From positions 89,410 to 132,687 of the forward strand of contig KQ482061.1 in assembly GCA_001430745.1 (NCBI GenBank): a stretch of DNA of 43,278 nucleotides. Reading direction: 5' to 3'. Position 1 is the stretch's first letter, and the number at the start of each line of letters is the position of its first letter. Below are positions 1 to 11,608 of the stretch, piece after piece. Position numbers and translations under genes: made by a program. Below the pieces are notes generated by a model. That model made no database searches. It saw only the letters and a list, made by a program, of their open reading frames with translations, and had not been told where the DNA came from. Origin of the DNA: Auxenochlorella pyrenoidosa. Taxonomy: Eukaryota; Chlorophyta; Trebouxiophyceae; Chlorellales; Chlorellaceae.

Positions 1-31
1 CAAAGCGGAGGGGGGCGGGGGGGGAACTCAC

Positions 32-3000
32 CAGCTCCTGCCCCAGCCGGTCATGGCAGATTGGGCAGATGTCCTCCTTGTCCTCCTCTCTGCATTCCTC
101 TGCTCCTCCACCTGCTCTTGCTGCCCTGGTCGCAGCCGCACAGTCCGTTTTGGCAGCCGCTGGCCGGCTGGGCGTGCCCGGCAACTGCGCTCCCGCTCCT
201 CCTCCAGCTGACTCACTTGCAGCCCCTGGTAGCCCTCCAGCTGCATTGGATGCTGGCCCGGCCCCAGGCTCTTGTGCAGCCGCCGCCGCAGCATCGTTTA
301 ATTGCTGCTGCTGCGGCTGCGGCTGCTGCTCCGGCTGCACCGGACACCGTGCCTGCTGCTGCTGCTGCTGCTGCTGGTGGTCGGCAGCCTGCATTGCCTC
401 GCCTTCTCCCCCCGGATTCCCCGCTCCCTCCCCGCCCTCCGCCTCTGCCGCCACCGCCGCCGCCGCCTCTGCCGCCGCTGCCGCCCGGGCCTGCTCCCGC
501 GCCTTGACGCCCGCCAGGTAGCGCAGCGTGCCCAGCTTGCTGCTCAGCTCCAGCTCAGCGGCTGCCTTGTCGTTGGACAGCTCCTGCAGGGGCGCGTGTT
601 TCCCCAAGGCGCGTGTTTCCCGCGGCGCCGCTCCGACAGAGACAGGTGGTGGGCCGCGGCTTGCACAGCAGCCTGCACGCCTCAGACCTCGTTCGCGCCG
701 CCAGCAGACAGGCGCGCACGCGGATGAGAGCGGAAAGGAAGGCGCGAATCAACACAACACACTGGGTTGAGGGGTGGCTCTCACCGTGCTGCGCACGGGC
801 ACCTCGTGCTCGTAGATGCGGTAGATCTCTTCCCCCTCCTTCAGCCGCAGCTCGTCGTCGCTGAGCAGCCTGCAGCGCGGGCAGGGCGGGTAGCAGCAGG
901 CATGTCAGGGGCAGCAGCCTGCAGAACGGGCAGGGCGGGCAGCAGCAGGCCTGGGGGTGGCAGCAGCCTGCAGAGAGGGCAGAGCGGGCAGCGGCAGGTC
1001 TGTCGGGGGCAGCACCCTGCAGGGTGGGCAGCGGCAAGCCTGTCGGGGGCAGCAGCGCCCAGCCTTGCAGGCCGACACCGCGATATGCCCATGACACAGC
1101 TTTCACAGACGCTGCAGCAGTTCCTGCGCCCTCGGAGAGTTGATGGCCGCGAACGCTCTCTCTCCTGCTCAGGCGCTGGCACCTGTTCCCCAACTCGGCT
1201 TGCTGGCCAGGCGCCAACCCCCCACATGCTGCATGCACAACTGCAGCTCATCATCAAGGCCCGCCAGGCAACCCTCTCCCCCCTCCCCACCAAACACGCA
1301 GACGCGCTCACTTGATGCGCATCATGCACTGCTCCAGCTCATCCAGCGCGTACAGGCGGGCGCGCTGCAGCGAGAGGGGTTGGGGGGGTGGGGTTGGGGG
1401 TGGGTGTGGGGAGTGGGGGGGAGGGGCACTCGTACAAAACACTTCTATACTTTGAACGCCTGTGAAGTACCGTACAGGCCGGCGCACTGCGGCGGAAGTG
1501 GGGGGGAGGGAAGGCCTCAGGAAGCAAAGCGTGACAGGGCCGCCGCAGACCTCGGCCAGGGCACACGGGCAGGGGCAGCGCTGCGGCGAGAGGGGTTGAA
1601 GAAGGGGTGGGATGGGGCCCCTCCGATAACACGCCATGGACCTCAGAAGGTCACACGGGCAGGCAAGGGCAGGCGCGCTGCGTGCGGGCAGCGCTGCGGA
1701 GAGCAGGCAGCAGGCAGCGGAGGTGCTGGCGCGGCGGGCAAGCCCTGCGTGAGGGCCGAGCACGCAGAGGGGGACGCTGTGGCCCAGGGGGCGCATGGCA
1801 AGGTGAATGTCGTCCTGGTCCCCCTGCCAGACCTGCCCACCTGGGCGAGGCTCAGCGCGCGGGCCTTGAGGTACAGCCGGCGGTACTGCTCCAGCAGCTC
1901 CAGGTGCACCTTCCCGGCAGCCACCACCAGCTCCTTCTCGGCTGCAGGCAGTAGGGGGCGGCTGATGGACTGGGCTTTAGGAGCAGGCAGAACAGTTTGC
2001 CAGCGGCTGCTGCCAGCGCCGCCAGCTGCTGAGTGCTTGCACGGGCTGCATCCCGCAGCAGACGAGACAGACAGGTCAGCTGGGCAGCATGCAACGAGAG
2101 CAACTGCGGCGGTGAAGGCCCTTTTCAGGCAGCCACTGCTGGCCACGCGCTGCTGTGGGGTGGTGCTGCACACAGCCGGCTTGCCTGCCACGGCGGGGGG
2201 CACCCTCAGCAGGCGCAGCTGGTGCAGCAGCAGGCGCAGCGTGTTTTCTGCATCGCCCGGCCGCCGCACAATTTCTGCAGGGGCATTGGGTCAAGGCAGG
2301 ACATGCCAAGCTGTGCGCTGCTGCCTTGCAGGAGCAGGCAGCCAGAAGCAGGCGCAGCGTGGCGTTGGCGCCAGCAGGCCCGCACCAAACACGTGCCACA
2401 TGGCAGGCGTCCATGCCAGGCGGGGCCGGCACCTGTTTTGGCAACAGCCTCATCGCGCCGCCCGGCGCCCAGTAGCAGGTGGTGCCCCCCCTCCTCCTCG
2501 CCGTCCACTCCCGCTGCCTCGCCCAGACCGCCGCGCCCCACGCGCCCCTGCAGCACAGTGGAGGCGGTCAAGGCAGTTAAGGCAATGCTGAGCTGAGCAG
2601 CAGACAAGAAGTGGCGCAGGACGTTCTCCCCTGCCATTCTGCACTACCTGCTTGCCTGGCCTGCACACGACCGCCTATCGCAGCCCATGCCCCCACGTCA
2701 GCGCACACCTGCCGACTGCCCACAGGCTGCGCCTAGGCACCTGCCAGGCACAACGCCCCTACCTGCAGCAGTGCCTGCTGCGCCTGCCGGATGGCATCGT
2801 CTGCTGTGACTTGGGTGGCCCCCTCTCGTGCTTTCGAGTACAGCGCAAACGCGCGGCCCTGCATGCGACATGGCAGAGGCAACGCGCGCATGGACACCGC
2901 CCACAGCGAGGCTGAGCTGCCCATATCAGGCGGCACACAACGCCTGCAGCGGCAGCGGCGCCCAAGCTTTCAGCCCCTGCAACCTGCCTCGCTATTCCCC

Positions 3001-6000
3001 GTTGAGGCAGACCTCGTCAGCCATGAAGTGGCAAGCCCAAGCTGCAGGCTGCCATCCGCCTCACCTCCCAGCCCCAGAACAGCTCCTCCAGGCGGCAGTG
3101 CTTGCACACGCGGCCTGCCACCGCGGTCTCGGCGCGGCACCTGCAGAGCGGGTGCGACAGCCCAACCCAGGGCTTGAGAGCCAACCAAGCGCCTGCGGAC
3201 ACTGCTTGTTTCCCCGTACGAGCCGATGCGACCCACGCAACACGCAAGAGATTGCCCCCGGCGCCTACCTGCTGCAAGTGGCAGCGAGCTCGACAAGAGC
3301 GGCGCTGGGCTGCTGGCAGGCGCTCTGCAGGTAGGGACACGGGGGCAGACCATGGTCCTTGTGGCAAACACGGCCGCCGCCGCGGCCCATGCCAAAACTG
3401 CTGGGTCACCTTGCGGTGCCCCTCCACCTTTGCTACGCCGCACAACCGCGGGCCAGAGGAGGCAGGCTAGCACCCCGGTACCTGGAGGCGAGTGAGCTCG
3501 TCCATGGCGGCCTGCTGTGCCTTGCCCAGCTCTCGCAGCTCCTGTTGCAGCACCAGCTGCAGGCCCGAGAGGTCGCGAAACTTCGTGGCGATGGTCACGG
3601 CATTCTGCACAGGGAGGGCCGCGAGTTTGCAGGTTTGCAGCGTGCAGGGCTCGACAGGCAGGCAGGCGGGCGCGCAGGCAAGCATACTCCTGCTCTTGCC
3701 TGCGAGACGGAACGCAGATACATGGTGTCCTCCTTCAGCTGCTCCTTGATGCGATTGGCCACGGCGACTGCACCGCAGAATCAGGGGTGGGCAGCACCGC
3801 AGGGATCAGGGGTCTTAGCTAGCAAGGGTACTCAACGGGCGTGGTGCAAGCCCACGCCCGTTGAGTGGGCGTGGGCTTGCACCGCGATGGGGGCCAAGAT
3901 CCAGAGGCTGCTCTGCCGTGCTATCACTGGCCTGTGTGGACCCTTGCGGCTTGCATGCAGCCCTGTGAGAGCCAAGAGGCCGCTCTGCCGAGCCACTTTT
4001 GGCCCGTTTGGGCCCTTGTGGCCAAGGAGGGCATGGCAGATCGGCCCGATGGTTCACGAAGGGTCTTCATGTAAGCAAATGTGTGGGGTCCATACTGAGA
4101 GGATGCTGGTGCCCTTTGTGATTCGTGGCAGCCCCTTGGGTGCCTGCCATCAGGTGTCCCAGCCCCAGGCACGCCCCCCTGCCCCCTCACCCGCCGAGTG
4201 CTGCTCTCGGCCGTGCTGCACAAAGAGTGCCACCGCTCGCAGGTGCCACCCGCTCAGCAGCGCTGCAGGGAGGGCCAAGGACAAGGGCACCCAGCGGGGT
4301 GAAGTTGACCCCGCTGGCCATGGCTGGCCGGAAGGCCAGCGGAGGGCCAGCAGAGTGGCAGCAACAGCATGCAACGTATGCACACAACAGGTGCCAGCAG
4401 CGGGGACGCATGGGCGCCCGTCCACCCGGCCCCCGTTGTCGACACGACTGGCCCCAACCCAACACGAACCTTCCGCCTCGGGCGCCGCCACCTGCTGCAG
4501 CAGGGGAGCCTTGGCCTTGGCCACGTGGCGCTGCACCTCATCCAGCTCCCCGCCAGCTGCCGCCAGCCTGGCGGCCGACTCTGCCAGGTAGCTGTCCCGC
4601 AGCTCCTGCGCCTGCGCCGCCAGTTGGCTGTCCCGCAGTGTGGGCGCCACGCCGGGCACGCTCCTGCAGGGAAGGCAGCGGCGGGCGGAGACAGGCAGGG
4701 AAACGCTTGCAGCCCCCAAAAAACATTCAAGGGCCCTGCAGGTGTGCTGAACCCTCCAGCCTGCAAGGGCGTGTGTGTGGAGGCAAGTGGGTCGCGCCTT
4801 CCAGCCACCCGCTGCCCCATGCAGGCCCGATGCTGGCTTGATGCTTGCCTGCCATCCGGCCCCAGCAAGTCGGCCAGGTTGTGCAGCGTGTGCAGCTGCT
4901 GCAGCGCGTCCGCCCGCACGTGCTCCTTGTTTCGCTCAACTGGGGCGAGGGGCGGGAGGTGGGACAGGCAGGGCTGGGAGCCTGGTCTCCACCACTGCAT
5001 GTCACGCCTGCTGCCCTCTGCACTGTGCCCTTGATGCGTGCGCCTCAGCAAGCATCCAGCACAAACAGCTGCGCGCAGGCATCCCGGCCCTCCCGCCAGG
5101 GCGCCTCTCCTGAACTGCATCTCCAGGGTCAAGGCAGGGCTGGCAAGGGAAGCGCTCACTGATGGCCAGCGCCTCGCGGTACACCTGGACCGCCTCTGCC
5201 GGCAGCCCTTGCAGCAGCAGCAGGCCCGCCAGGCCGTTGAGCGAGGACAGGAGCAGGCGCTGCAGGGCGGTGACGGGGGCGAGGGCCCGCATGCGGGGCA
5301 GGACTGGGGCAAAGAGTGGGCTCGCCGGGCGGATGCCTGTAGCCTGAGCCTATGCAGGTCCTGTGTCCAACAGTCATGCATTTTGACAGATGCATGACCT
5401 GGCTGGCTGCACAAGGGCACGGCGCACGAGCCCGCTACGCGAGCTGACATGTTCAGGCGCCCATAGCCCCCTTTCGCCCTGCCGCACCCCGCGGCGCATG
5501 CCCTGCACTCCGCCCTCACCTGCGCGTCCTCTGCCTCCACCCTGGACTTGGTCAGCATCACCTCCAGGACCTCGAGCATGGTCATGGGCGCGCGCTGGTG
5601 CACCACAGCCTTGATCCCGGCGCCGCCCACCTGCAGGGCACGCCCCCGCCAGGTTCCACTGCTCGTCGCACGCAGGGGTGGGGACGGCAGCTGGCCTGCA
5701 GGGCTGGCCCCCGCCAAGACCTGCTACTTGCCACTCGCAGGGGTGGGGACAGCAGCTGGCGCTGCATAGCCAAGCCAGGGACGAAGAGCCCAGCGCGCTG
5801 GCGCGGCGCGCGGCACAGCGCGCGCAGCGCACCTGCGGGTGGCAGCACGCCTGGCGCAGGCGCAGCAGCGGGAAGAGCAGCGAGGCCTCCTCCCTGCGGG
5901 TCAGCGCTCGGTCCTCAAATGCAGCTGCCGCGCCTGCTGCTGCCGTTCCTGCTGCTGCTGCTGCCGCCGCGTCTGCCGCGGCGCAGCCGGCGCCTGCTCC

Positions 6001-9000
6001 CTCACGCGGCGGGTCTATGATCTCAACGCCGTCGGCCGCCGCTGCCGCGGCGGTGGCGGCCGCGAGCGTCTGCGGCGACAGCGCCGCCCGCGCCTTGTCC
6101 ACGCACTCCTGCCGGGTGGCGGACAGAGTAGATGGCGGGCAGCCTGTCTGGCAGGGTGGCGCACCGTGCGGCCCTCGCGCATGCCAGGCACGACACGCGC
6201 GCGCTGTGCACGGTATGCATGCTGCAGGCGTCTCACCTGGTGCTGCCGCCTGTAAAAGTGGCGCTCGATGGCACTCATCTGCAGGCTAGTAAGGTGATGG
6301 TGCTGCAGAGGTAGGAGGGGGCCAGGCAGGGGGCAGAAAATTTATGCATGAAAGAACCGGGCAAAAGCTTGTTGATGAGTTGATGGTGCTGCGAAAGAGG
6401 AGTGGGGAGGGCAGGGCCAAGGCCTCGCGCAAGAGAGAGCTGGCAGGAGCTTGTCAGGGTTAAGCGAGACCTCTCAAGCAGCACAGGAAAGCTAACTATA
6501 GAGGGAGGTGTGGGGCCCCCTGGGTAGGGGGTCCGGCATGGGGGGGCCAAAGGAAGCGCTCATCCAGGCGGCAGTTCAGCCTGCACCTGGCGCATGCTGT
6601 GGCTGCTGTGCAAGGCGCGAGTCGGCCACGCAGCGTCGCCGCACCTGGGGTGGCAGCCCAAGCTCGTGCGCCACGTCTGCCTTGGCGCTCCTCCAGAGCA
6701 GGCCCCCCAGGGAGGGCTTGAGCAGCGCCAGCAGGCGGGCGCGCCCTGCGGGGCAGACCGGGGGGGCACGATTGGCAGCTGCATGACAGGGGGCCTCGGC
6801 AGGCCCCTCCTACAAAAGCGCACGCAGCGCCGTCAGGCGGGCGCGGCCCGCAGCAGCTTATGCAGACAGACATCCTAGCACCATTCATAAAGCAGAACAG
6901 GAGGAGTCATGCCTGGAAAAATGCATGCGCGCCACGCAACGCTGCACTGTCCTCAGCGAGCGCCTCGGCGACGGCGCCAGCCTGGCAGCGGCCCAATCCC
7001 CGCCGCGCCCACCTGCCCGGCTGCCCTCCTCGTATGGCCGCTGCAGCATGCGCTGCCACCAGTGGCGGTTGGAGTAGGGGCCCGCCTGCAGGAAGGCCAG
7101 CAGACCGTACAGATCCTCCAGACCCCGGGACAGGGGAGTGCCCGTGACGCACCTGCGAGGGGAGAATGGCGCAAGCAGCGCAGCAGCAGGGTCGCGTAGG
7201 GGAGGGCGCAGCCATGCCAGGGGCGCGCGCAATGCGGCTAGCGCGCAGGCAAGGGCAGGGCAGGAGAGGCTGCGCCCCCAGGGCGCTGCTGGCAGCAACG
7301 ACGGCAGGCGCGGCCGGCCCACCAGCGGTGCACGGTCTGCAGCTTGAGCGCCATCTGCGCTGCGCGCGCCGTGCTGCTCTCCACCATCTGCGCCTCGTCC
7401 AGGCACACCCGCCACCAGCGCAGCCGGGTGAGCGGGGTGGGCATGATCTGCAGGCACCAGGGTGCGCACCGACTGATGATGCGACCGCCGCAGCGGTTGA
7501 AGCTGACCTGGGGACACGCGCAGGTGGCCGTGCCTGCAGGCTGCAGAGCAGGGCGCTGGCGGCGCAGGCCCGCGCGCTCCCAGCCCAGCGAGCTGGCCAG
7601 GCAGACAGTGAGCCGCGGCTCTTTCTTTCTATTTCTTTTATTCCTTTCTTTCGTTTCCACGGAGCCACCGACCTCGTACTTCTTCTTGCGGCGCAGCGAC
7701 CGCCCGGCGCCAGCCTCGCCGTCGGCATCAGGCGCGTGGTACACGTCGTGCCGCAGGGCGTCGTACCTGCAGGGCGAATCAATAAATCATTCGATAATAG
7801 CAGGCACATTAGACTAAGAGGGCAGGTGCCCGGGTGGGCGGGCGGGCGCGAGCGGCCGCCCCTACCGTAACAGACGCTGCGCAGGCCAGGCTCGAGTGGC
7901 CGCCCCGCATGCCCTGGAATCATGCCAAAAGCATCTGCACCCCCCACGCTGCCCCCCGGCCCCTCACGTCGTGAGCACAATGTCAGCAGACGCCAGGTGG
8001 GCAGCAGTCACGACCTTCGAGGAGCGACCTGCGAGCCCGGGGGGCCGTAGGGGGCACATGCACGTGCGGAGGCGCACACAACCTGCCCAGGTGGCAAACC
8101 AGCCGAGCCTGGGCAGCTGAGGGGGTCGCAAGGTGCCCAGAGAGCTCGACAGGGTGGCAACCAAACCAGCCAGCAGCCCCGCCTCACCCGCCCCCGGCTG
8201 CGGCTGGCCCTCGTAGACGAGCAGCTTCATTGCGCCTGGCCTGAGGTGGCGCAGGATCTCGTCGCGCCTGGCAGGGCAAGGGGGGGCAAAGCGAGGCAAC
8301 CGTGCAGGCAGGGGTGTGTGGATGCGCGCGGCTGGGAGGGGGCGGGATGCTGGGCGCTGTCCGCCACCAGGCAGAGCCGCTGGCGCTGTCAATCGTCCTG
8401 CCGCCTATGCAGCTGCGCTGGAAGCAGAACACCAATCGCAGCACGCAGGGCAGGGCCGCGTGAGCGAAGTGCACAACTACGCAACACACAGTCTGGCAAG
8501 AGCGGAGCAGCTGTGTCTACGTGCCAGCGCCCAGCACCCACCACTGGTGCAGGATGGGGGTGGGGCACACCACCAGCGTCGCCCCGCAGTCGTGCCGCAC
8601 CGCAGCCGCTGCTGCCGCGCGCTGGCACTGCCCGCATGTGAAGTCGGTTGGCGGTGCGCGCTTCAGGCCCACGCAGGCGGCGTGCATCCAGGCGTTGCAC
8701 TCGTCACACTGCAGCCAGAGGCCTGCACAGATGGGTGCCAGGGCAGGCACGCTTTGAGATGCTGGCATCGCACCTTGGACCAAAGGGTCACACGCGAGGC
8801 AGCCACTTCGCCAGCCACGCGTGCAGGGATGATGCACACAGCAGGAACTGGATTTTTCTTTGCATAAAATGCATGCTGTGCGTCAAACTGGCCAGAGCAG
8901 GCAGGCGAGGAACACCAGGGGCCGCTGGCCCACCTGCGTAGCCCTCCTCCGAGGTGGCACCACACAGGCACTCCACGCGCTCCCGCCTGCTGCGCCTGCA

Positions 9001-11391
9001 CAGCAGCACAGCGAGCCCAGCATGCACACCAACAAAGCCATCGCTTCTACCCTTGCGCAAGCCTGCTGTATGCCACATCCGCTGCGGCGCTTTCGCCACG
9101 CTGCACACCAGCGCAACCAGCCCCCCATGCATGCCTTTGCAGCGTCTGCCGCCACCATTCCAACGAGTGGTTCGAACGTAGCACTGTCCAGCCGGCGGGG
9201 CGCTCCAGAAAATGCACCCGGCAGCTGCTCACCGCCTGCCCTTCTTCTCCTCTTCAAAGCTGGGCGGCGGCCCTGCAAAGCGGTGCGCCGCGATGCAGGC
9301 CAGCAGCTCAACAGTCTTCCCAAGCCCCATCTCGTCGGACAGGATGCCGCCGCGCGCCTGCATGGCAGGGGCGGGCGGCAGCAAGCAGCGTGGGTGCGGA
9401 GAGGGAAGTCGAAACGCAAGCGGTCCAGGCCCACGCGTGGCCACAGCCAGACGCCGCCGCAGGGTTGCACAACAGCAGGGGGGAGCAGCGGCAGGCGACA
9501 AGGCCCGGGCGGAAGATCACACAGGTGCTGGGTGAGCAGGGGGTTCCTGCAGGCCAGCACTGCCAGCCGTGGCCAGGCGCCTGCCTCCCTCACTGCCACG
9601 GCTGACGATCCGACTGCTGCCCCCTCGCCTCTGGCTCCGCATCAAAGCGCTCCAGGCTGATCTGCCCATTGTAGGGGTTGACGTAGAAGCAGCGCCACCC
9701 TGGGCTGCCCGGGTTGTCACCATGTTCAGCGCCGCTCCTGGCACCGCCTGCGGCGCTGCTGCTGCAGGGTACCTCGCGCCATAGCGGGTGCAGCGGCCGT
9801 GCTACCCCTGCTTCTGGCTGTGCAGCTTGGGGCTCCTGTTTTGTGTCCTGCCCGTTGCACCGCTCCTCCCGAATGACTGCGCCAGCTGCTGCGCCTGCCT
9901 GTGCCGCTCCCACCGCTTCCGACCCTGCCGCCAGCCCTTTTTCACGGTCGACCATCCACTGCGCCGCGCGAGCCTGCACAGCGGTTGTCCAAGGGATGGG
10001 GCAAGCGTGGCAGGAGGGCGAGCATAAGAGGGCGGCGAGAGTGGGAGAACAGCAGTGTGGCAACCCTGCCGCCTCTGCAGCTGAGCCCAAAGCAACCGCA
10101 CGTTGCGCCACGCTGCGCCACGCTGCGCCACGCTGTGCAAGCCTCACCTGGTACCGCCGCAGCGTGGGCAGCAGCAAGGAGGAGGTGGTGCCAGCTGGCA
10201 GCTCCGGCTCCCGCCCCGTCGGCTTCACCGCCGCATAGAGCTCTGCCGCATCAAAAGCTGCCGGGCCCCCAGGCCCGCCGGGGCTAAAGGTGGGAGAGCG
10301 CGGCTGCGTGGCAGCCCGGGGGCTGCACAGCGGGCTGCCGAGCAGCTCCGAGGCAGCAGCGGCGGCAGCAGAGGCAGGCGCGCCGCCAGCGGCGGCGCCT
10401 CCAGCCGCTGCGGCTGCCTGATGCTCCAGCTCCCGCTCGGGGTCCAAGTGCGGTGCCAGCCAGCCCAGCAGCAGCTGCAGTACGTTGCGGTGCCAGAGGC
10501 GCTGCAGAGGGTGGGGGTGGGTGGGCAGGGGGCGCAGCGGAGCTGGCGGGGTGAGCAGCTGGGATAGAAAACGACCGGGTAGTGAGCGTGCGGGGGATGG
10601 CTGCACAACAAAGCAGCCATGTGCCAGAGTGCGCAGCAACATGGCTGCCGCTGAGTGCACTGCTGCGGCGCAGGGTGATTGGACACGCGCTCGCAGCGCT
10701 CCCTCACACATGCACACTCCCACAGTTGGAGCCCCTGCCCCACCTGCTGCTGCTCCTCCGGGTGTTCTGCTGCCTCTGCCAAGGCTTTATCGCCCAGGCT
10801 CAGGTGCAGCGCTGCTGCTGGCCCGCCGCTGGCGCCGCTGTGGCCATTCTTGGGTGCTGGGACGCCATGCAGGCCGCACCACAGGTGGCCCGACCTGAGC
10901 AGCGATACAAGTGCCTCTGCAGCCTCGGCGGTGGGTGCTGCCAGCGTGCCCTGGCAGGTGCCGCCCGTCCCACAGCTGCTGCTGGCGGCGTCGGCAGCGA
11001 CACTGCCTGTAAGTGCCAGTCTGATGTCGCAGCTCCCAGGAGCCAGCGTGAGCGTCAGCTCGGCTGGCGCAGCGAGGTCGATGCCGGGTGCTGCCTGCCA
11101 GGCCAGCGGCGCAGCAGCAAAGCGCCAGGCGAGCTCGGAAGCGGGGCGCACTGCCACGGTTGCGGCGCGCTCGGCAGCCTCGTCAGGCGGCTGGCGCTGC
11201 TTCTTCCTGCGCTTTGTAGGGCGCTGCAGCCGCTCCTGCAGCCACTCGTCTTCTTCTTCGCTGCTCAAGGCCGCCAGCCGCCAGTCCTCTGCGGTTGCCG
11301 CCTGCTCCGCCTCCGCCTCGCCGTCTGCCACCAGGTGGCGCTCTTCCGGCCGTCCCGCATCCCTCACTGGCTCTGCCTTGCGGCGAGGCAT
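32..11391 (-). CDS. SHPRH: SHPRH-like SNF2 helicase / RING E3 ubiquitin ligase, 3' end off the window
   Basis: SNF2-family ATPase with inserted PHD and RING fingers; relatives polyubiquitinate PCNA in post-replication repair in the nucleus. I model 30 phase-consistent exons (about 1554 residues): 11391-10744, 10501-10148, 9973-9629, 9357-9233, 8995-8934, 8722-8542, 8267-8188, 8028-7968, 7766-7673, 7447-7323, 7152-7013, 6745-6645, 6278-6237, 6108-5833, 5630-5520, 5259-5160, 4939-4849, 4663-4470, 4262-4191, 3767-3700, 3604-3482, 3324-3269, 3140-3065, 2858-2763, 2592-2433, 2274-2185, 1941-1841, 1364-1312, 869-785, 583-32. Visible motifs: Walker A DEMGLGKT (about residue 457), PHD finger ECLCG...CDECNAWMHAACVG...CGQC (about 500-545), DEAQ box CLDEAQMVE (about 667), CVTGTPLSRGLEDLYGLL (about 693), LRLRQACCHPQ, a long helical insertion, and RING start DICPICHD just before the edge. 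The RING remainder and helicase C-lobe lie outside. Start is the first ATG of the large first exon. Four introns use GC donors. Confidence 0.93.
866..1070. repeat. 49-bp tandem repeat carrying splice-acceptor copies
   Basis: The 10-mer cagcctgcag begins at 866, 915 and 964, its variant caccctgcag at 1013, and a degenerate copy near 1060, so the period is exactly 49 bp over four units. On the minus strand each unit holds CTGCAG followed by GCTG or a similar tail. The 866 copy is the acceptor actually used for the SHPRH exon starting at 869. The other copies lie upstream in the same intron. Confidence 0.85.
1362..1598. repeat. Two-copy duplication of an exon-acceptor sequence
   Basis: A 21-base sequence at 1362-1382 (start gcgctgcagcgagagg) recurs at 1578-1598 with a single change, a to g at the sixth base of CTGCAG. 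The first copy contains the acceptor of the SHPRH exon starting at 1364. The second lies about 215 bp upstream in the same intron and has lost the AG. The intron 1365-1840 is otherwise G/T-rich on the plus strand, with no other feature seen. Confidence 0.7.
3830..3883. repeat. Two overlapping, mutually exclusive perfect hairpins
   Basis: ACTCAACGGGCGTGG at 3830-3844 pairs perfectly with 3852-3866 (15 bp, 7-nt loop). GGTGCAAGCCCACGCCC at 3843-3859 pairs perfectly with 3867-3883 (17 bp, 7-nt loop). The two stems share the middle strand, so only one can form at a time. The element lies inside the SHPRH intron 3768-4190. No target-site duplication or transposase is visible. Confidence 0.85.
5631..5760. 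repeat. 65-bp tandem duplication at a splice acceptor
   Basis: Two adjacent copies, 5631-5695 and 5696-5760, share ctgcagggc at the start, then cccccgcca, then gcaggggtggggac with agcagctgg or ggcagctgg near the end. The copy at 5631 contains the acceptor used by the SHPRH exon starting at 5630 (minus strand). The second copy lies upstream in the same intron. Confidence 0.8.
10101..10140. repeat. 10-bp tandem repeat, four units
   Basis: Four consecutive 10-mers read cgttgcgcca, cgctgcgcca, cgctgcgcca and cgctgtgcaa. They lie in the second SHPRH intron, immediately upstream (plus coordinates) of the exon boundary at 10148. This looks like a simple minisatellite. Confidence 0.8.
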
Positions 11392-11608
11392 TGCTGGACG
11401 GCCGCTACGGGGACTCAGGCGTAAACAAGGGCTTTAAGGGGGATCACTTCACGGCCAGGGGGCATCCCATGGCCATCGAAGGAGGTCCTCGGTGCTCGAA
11501 AACGGGCGGGAATTGAATAAGGTCATGAGAAACTACTCTTGATGCCTCTCTTGAAAACATGCTGCGTGCTGCTGTGCGCAAAACCCTGAAGAGCGCACAG
11601 AGCCCTGC
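11392..11608. promoter_or_regulatory. Divergent intergenic region between SHPRH and the LRR gene
   Basis: These 217 bp separate the inferred start codons of two genes pointing away from each other, so both promoters and 5' untranslated regions should lie here or just upstream. I see no TATA box or other recognisable element. The LRR start is less certain than the SHPRH start, so the boundary on that side may move. Confidence 0.45.

Noticed and set aside
1140..2591. Plus-strand open frame of 483 codons
   Set aside because: It is antisense to four well-supported SHPRH exons, has no family resemblance, and is explained by high GC content suppressing stop codons.
3830..3883. Hairpins as a complete transposable element
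   Set aside because: No terminal repeats beyond the stems, no target-site duplication and no coding capacity. Kept only as a repeat.
4254..5717. Minus-strand open frame of 487 codons
   Set aside because: It runs through the introns and wrong frames of SHPRH. The real exons inside it are short pieces in several frames that match the SHPRH family.
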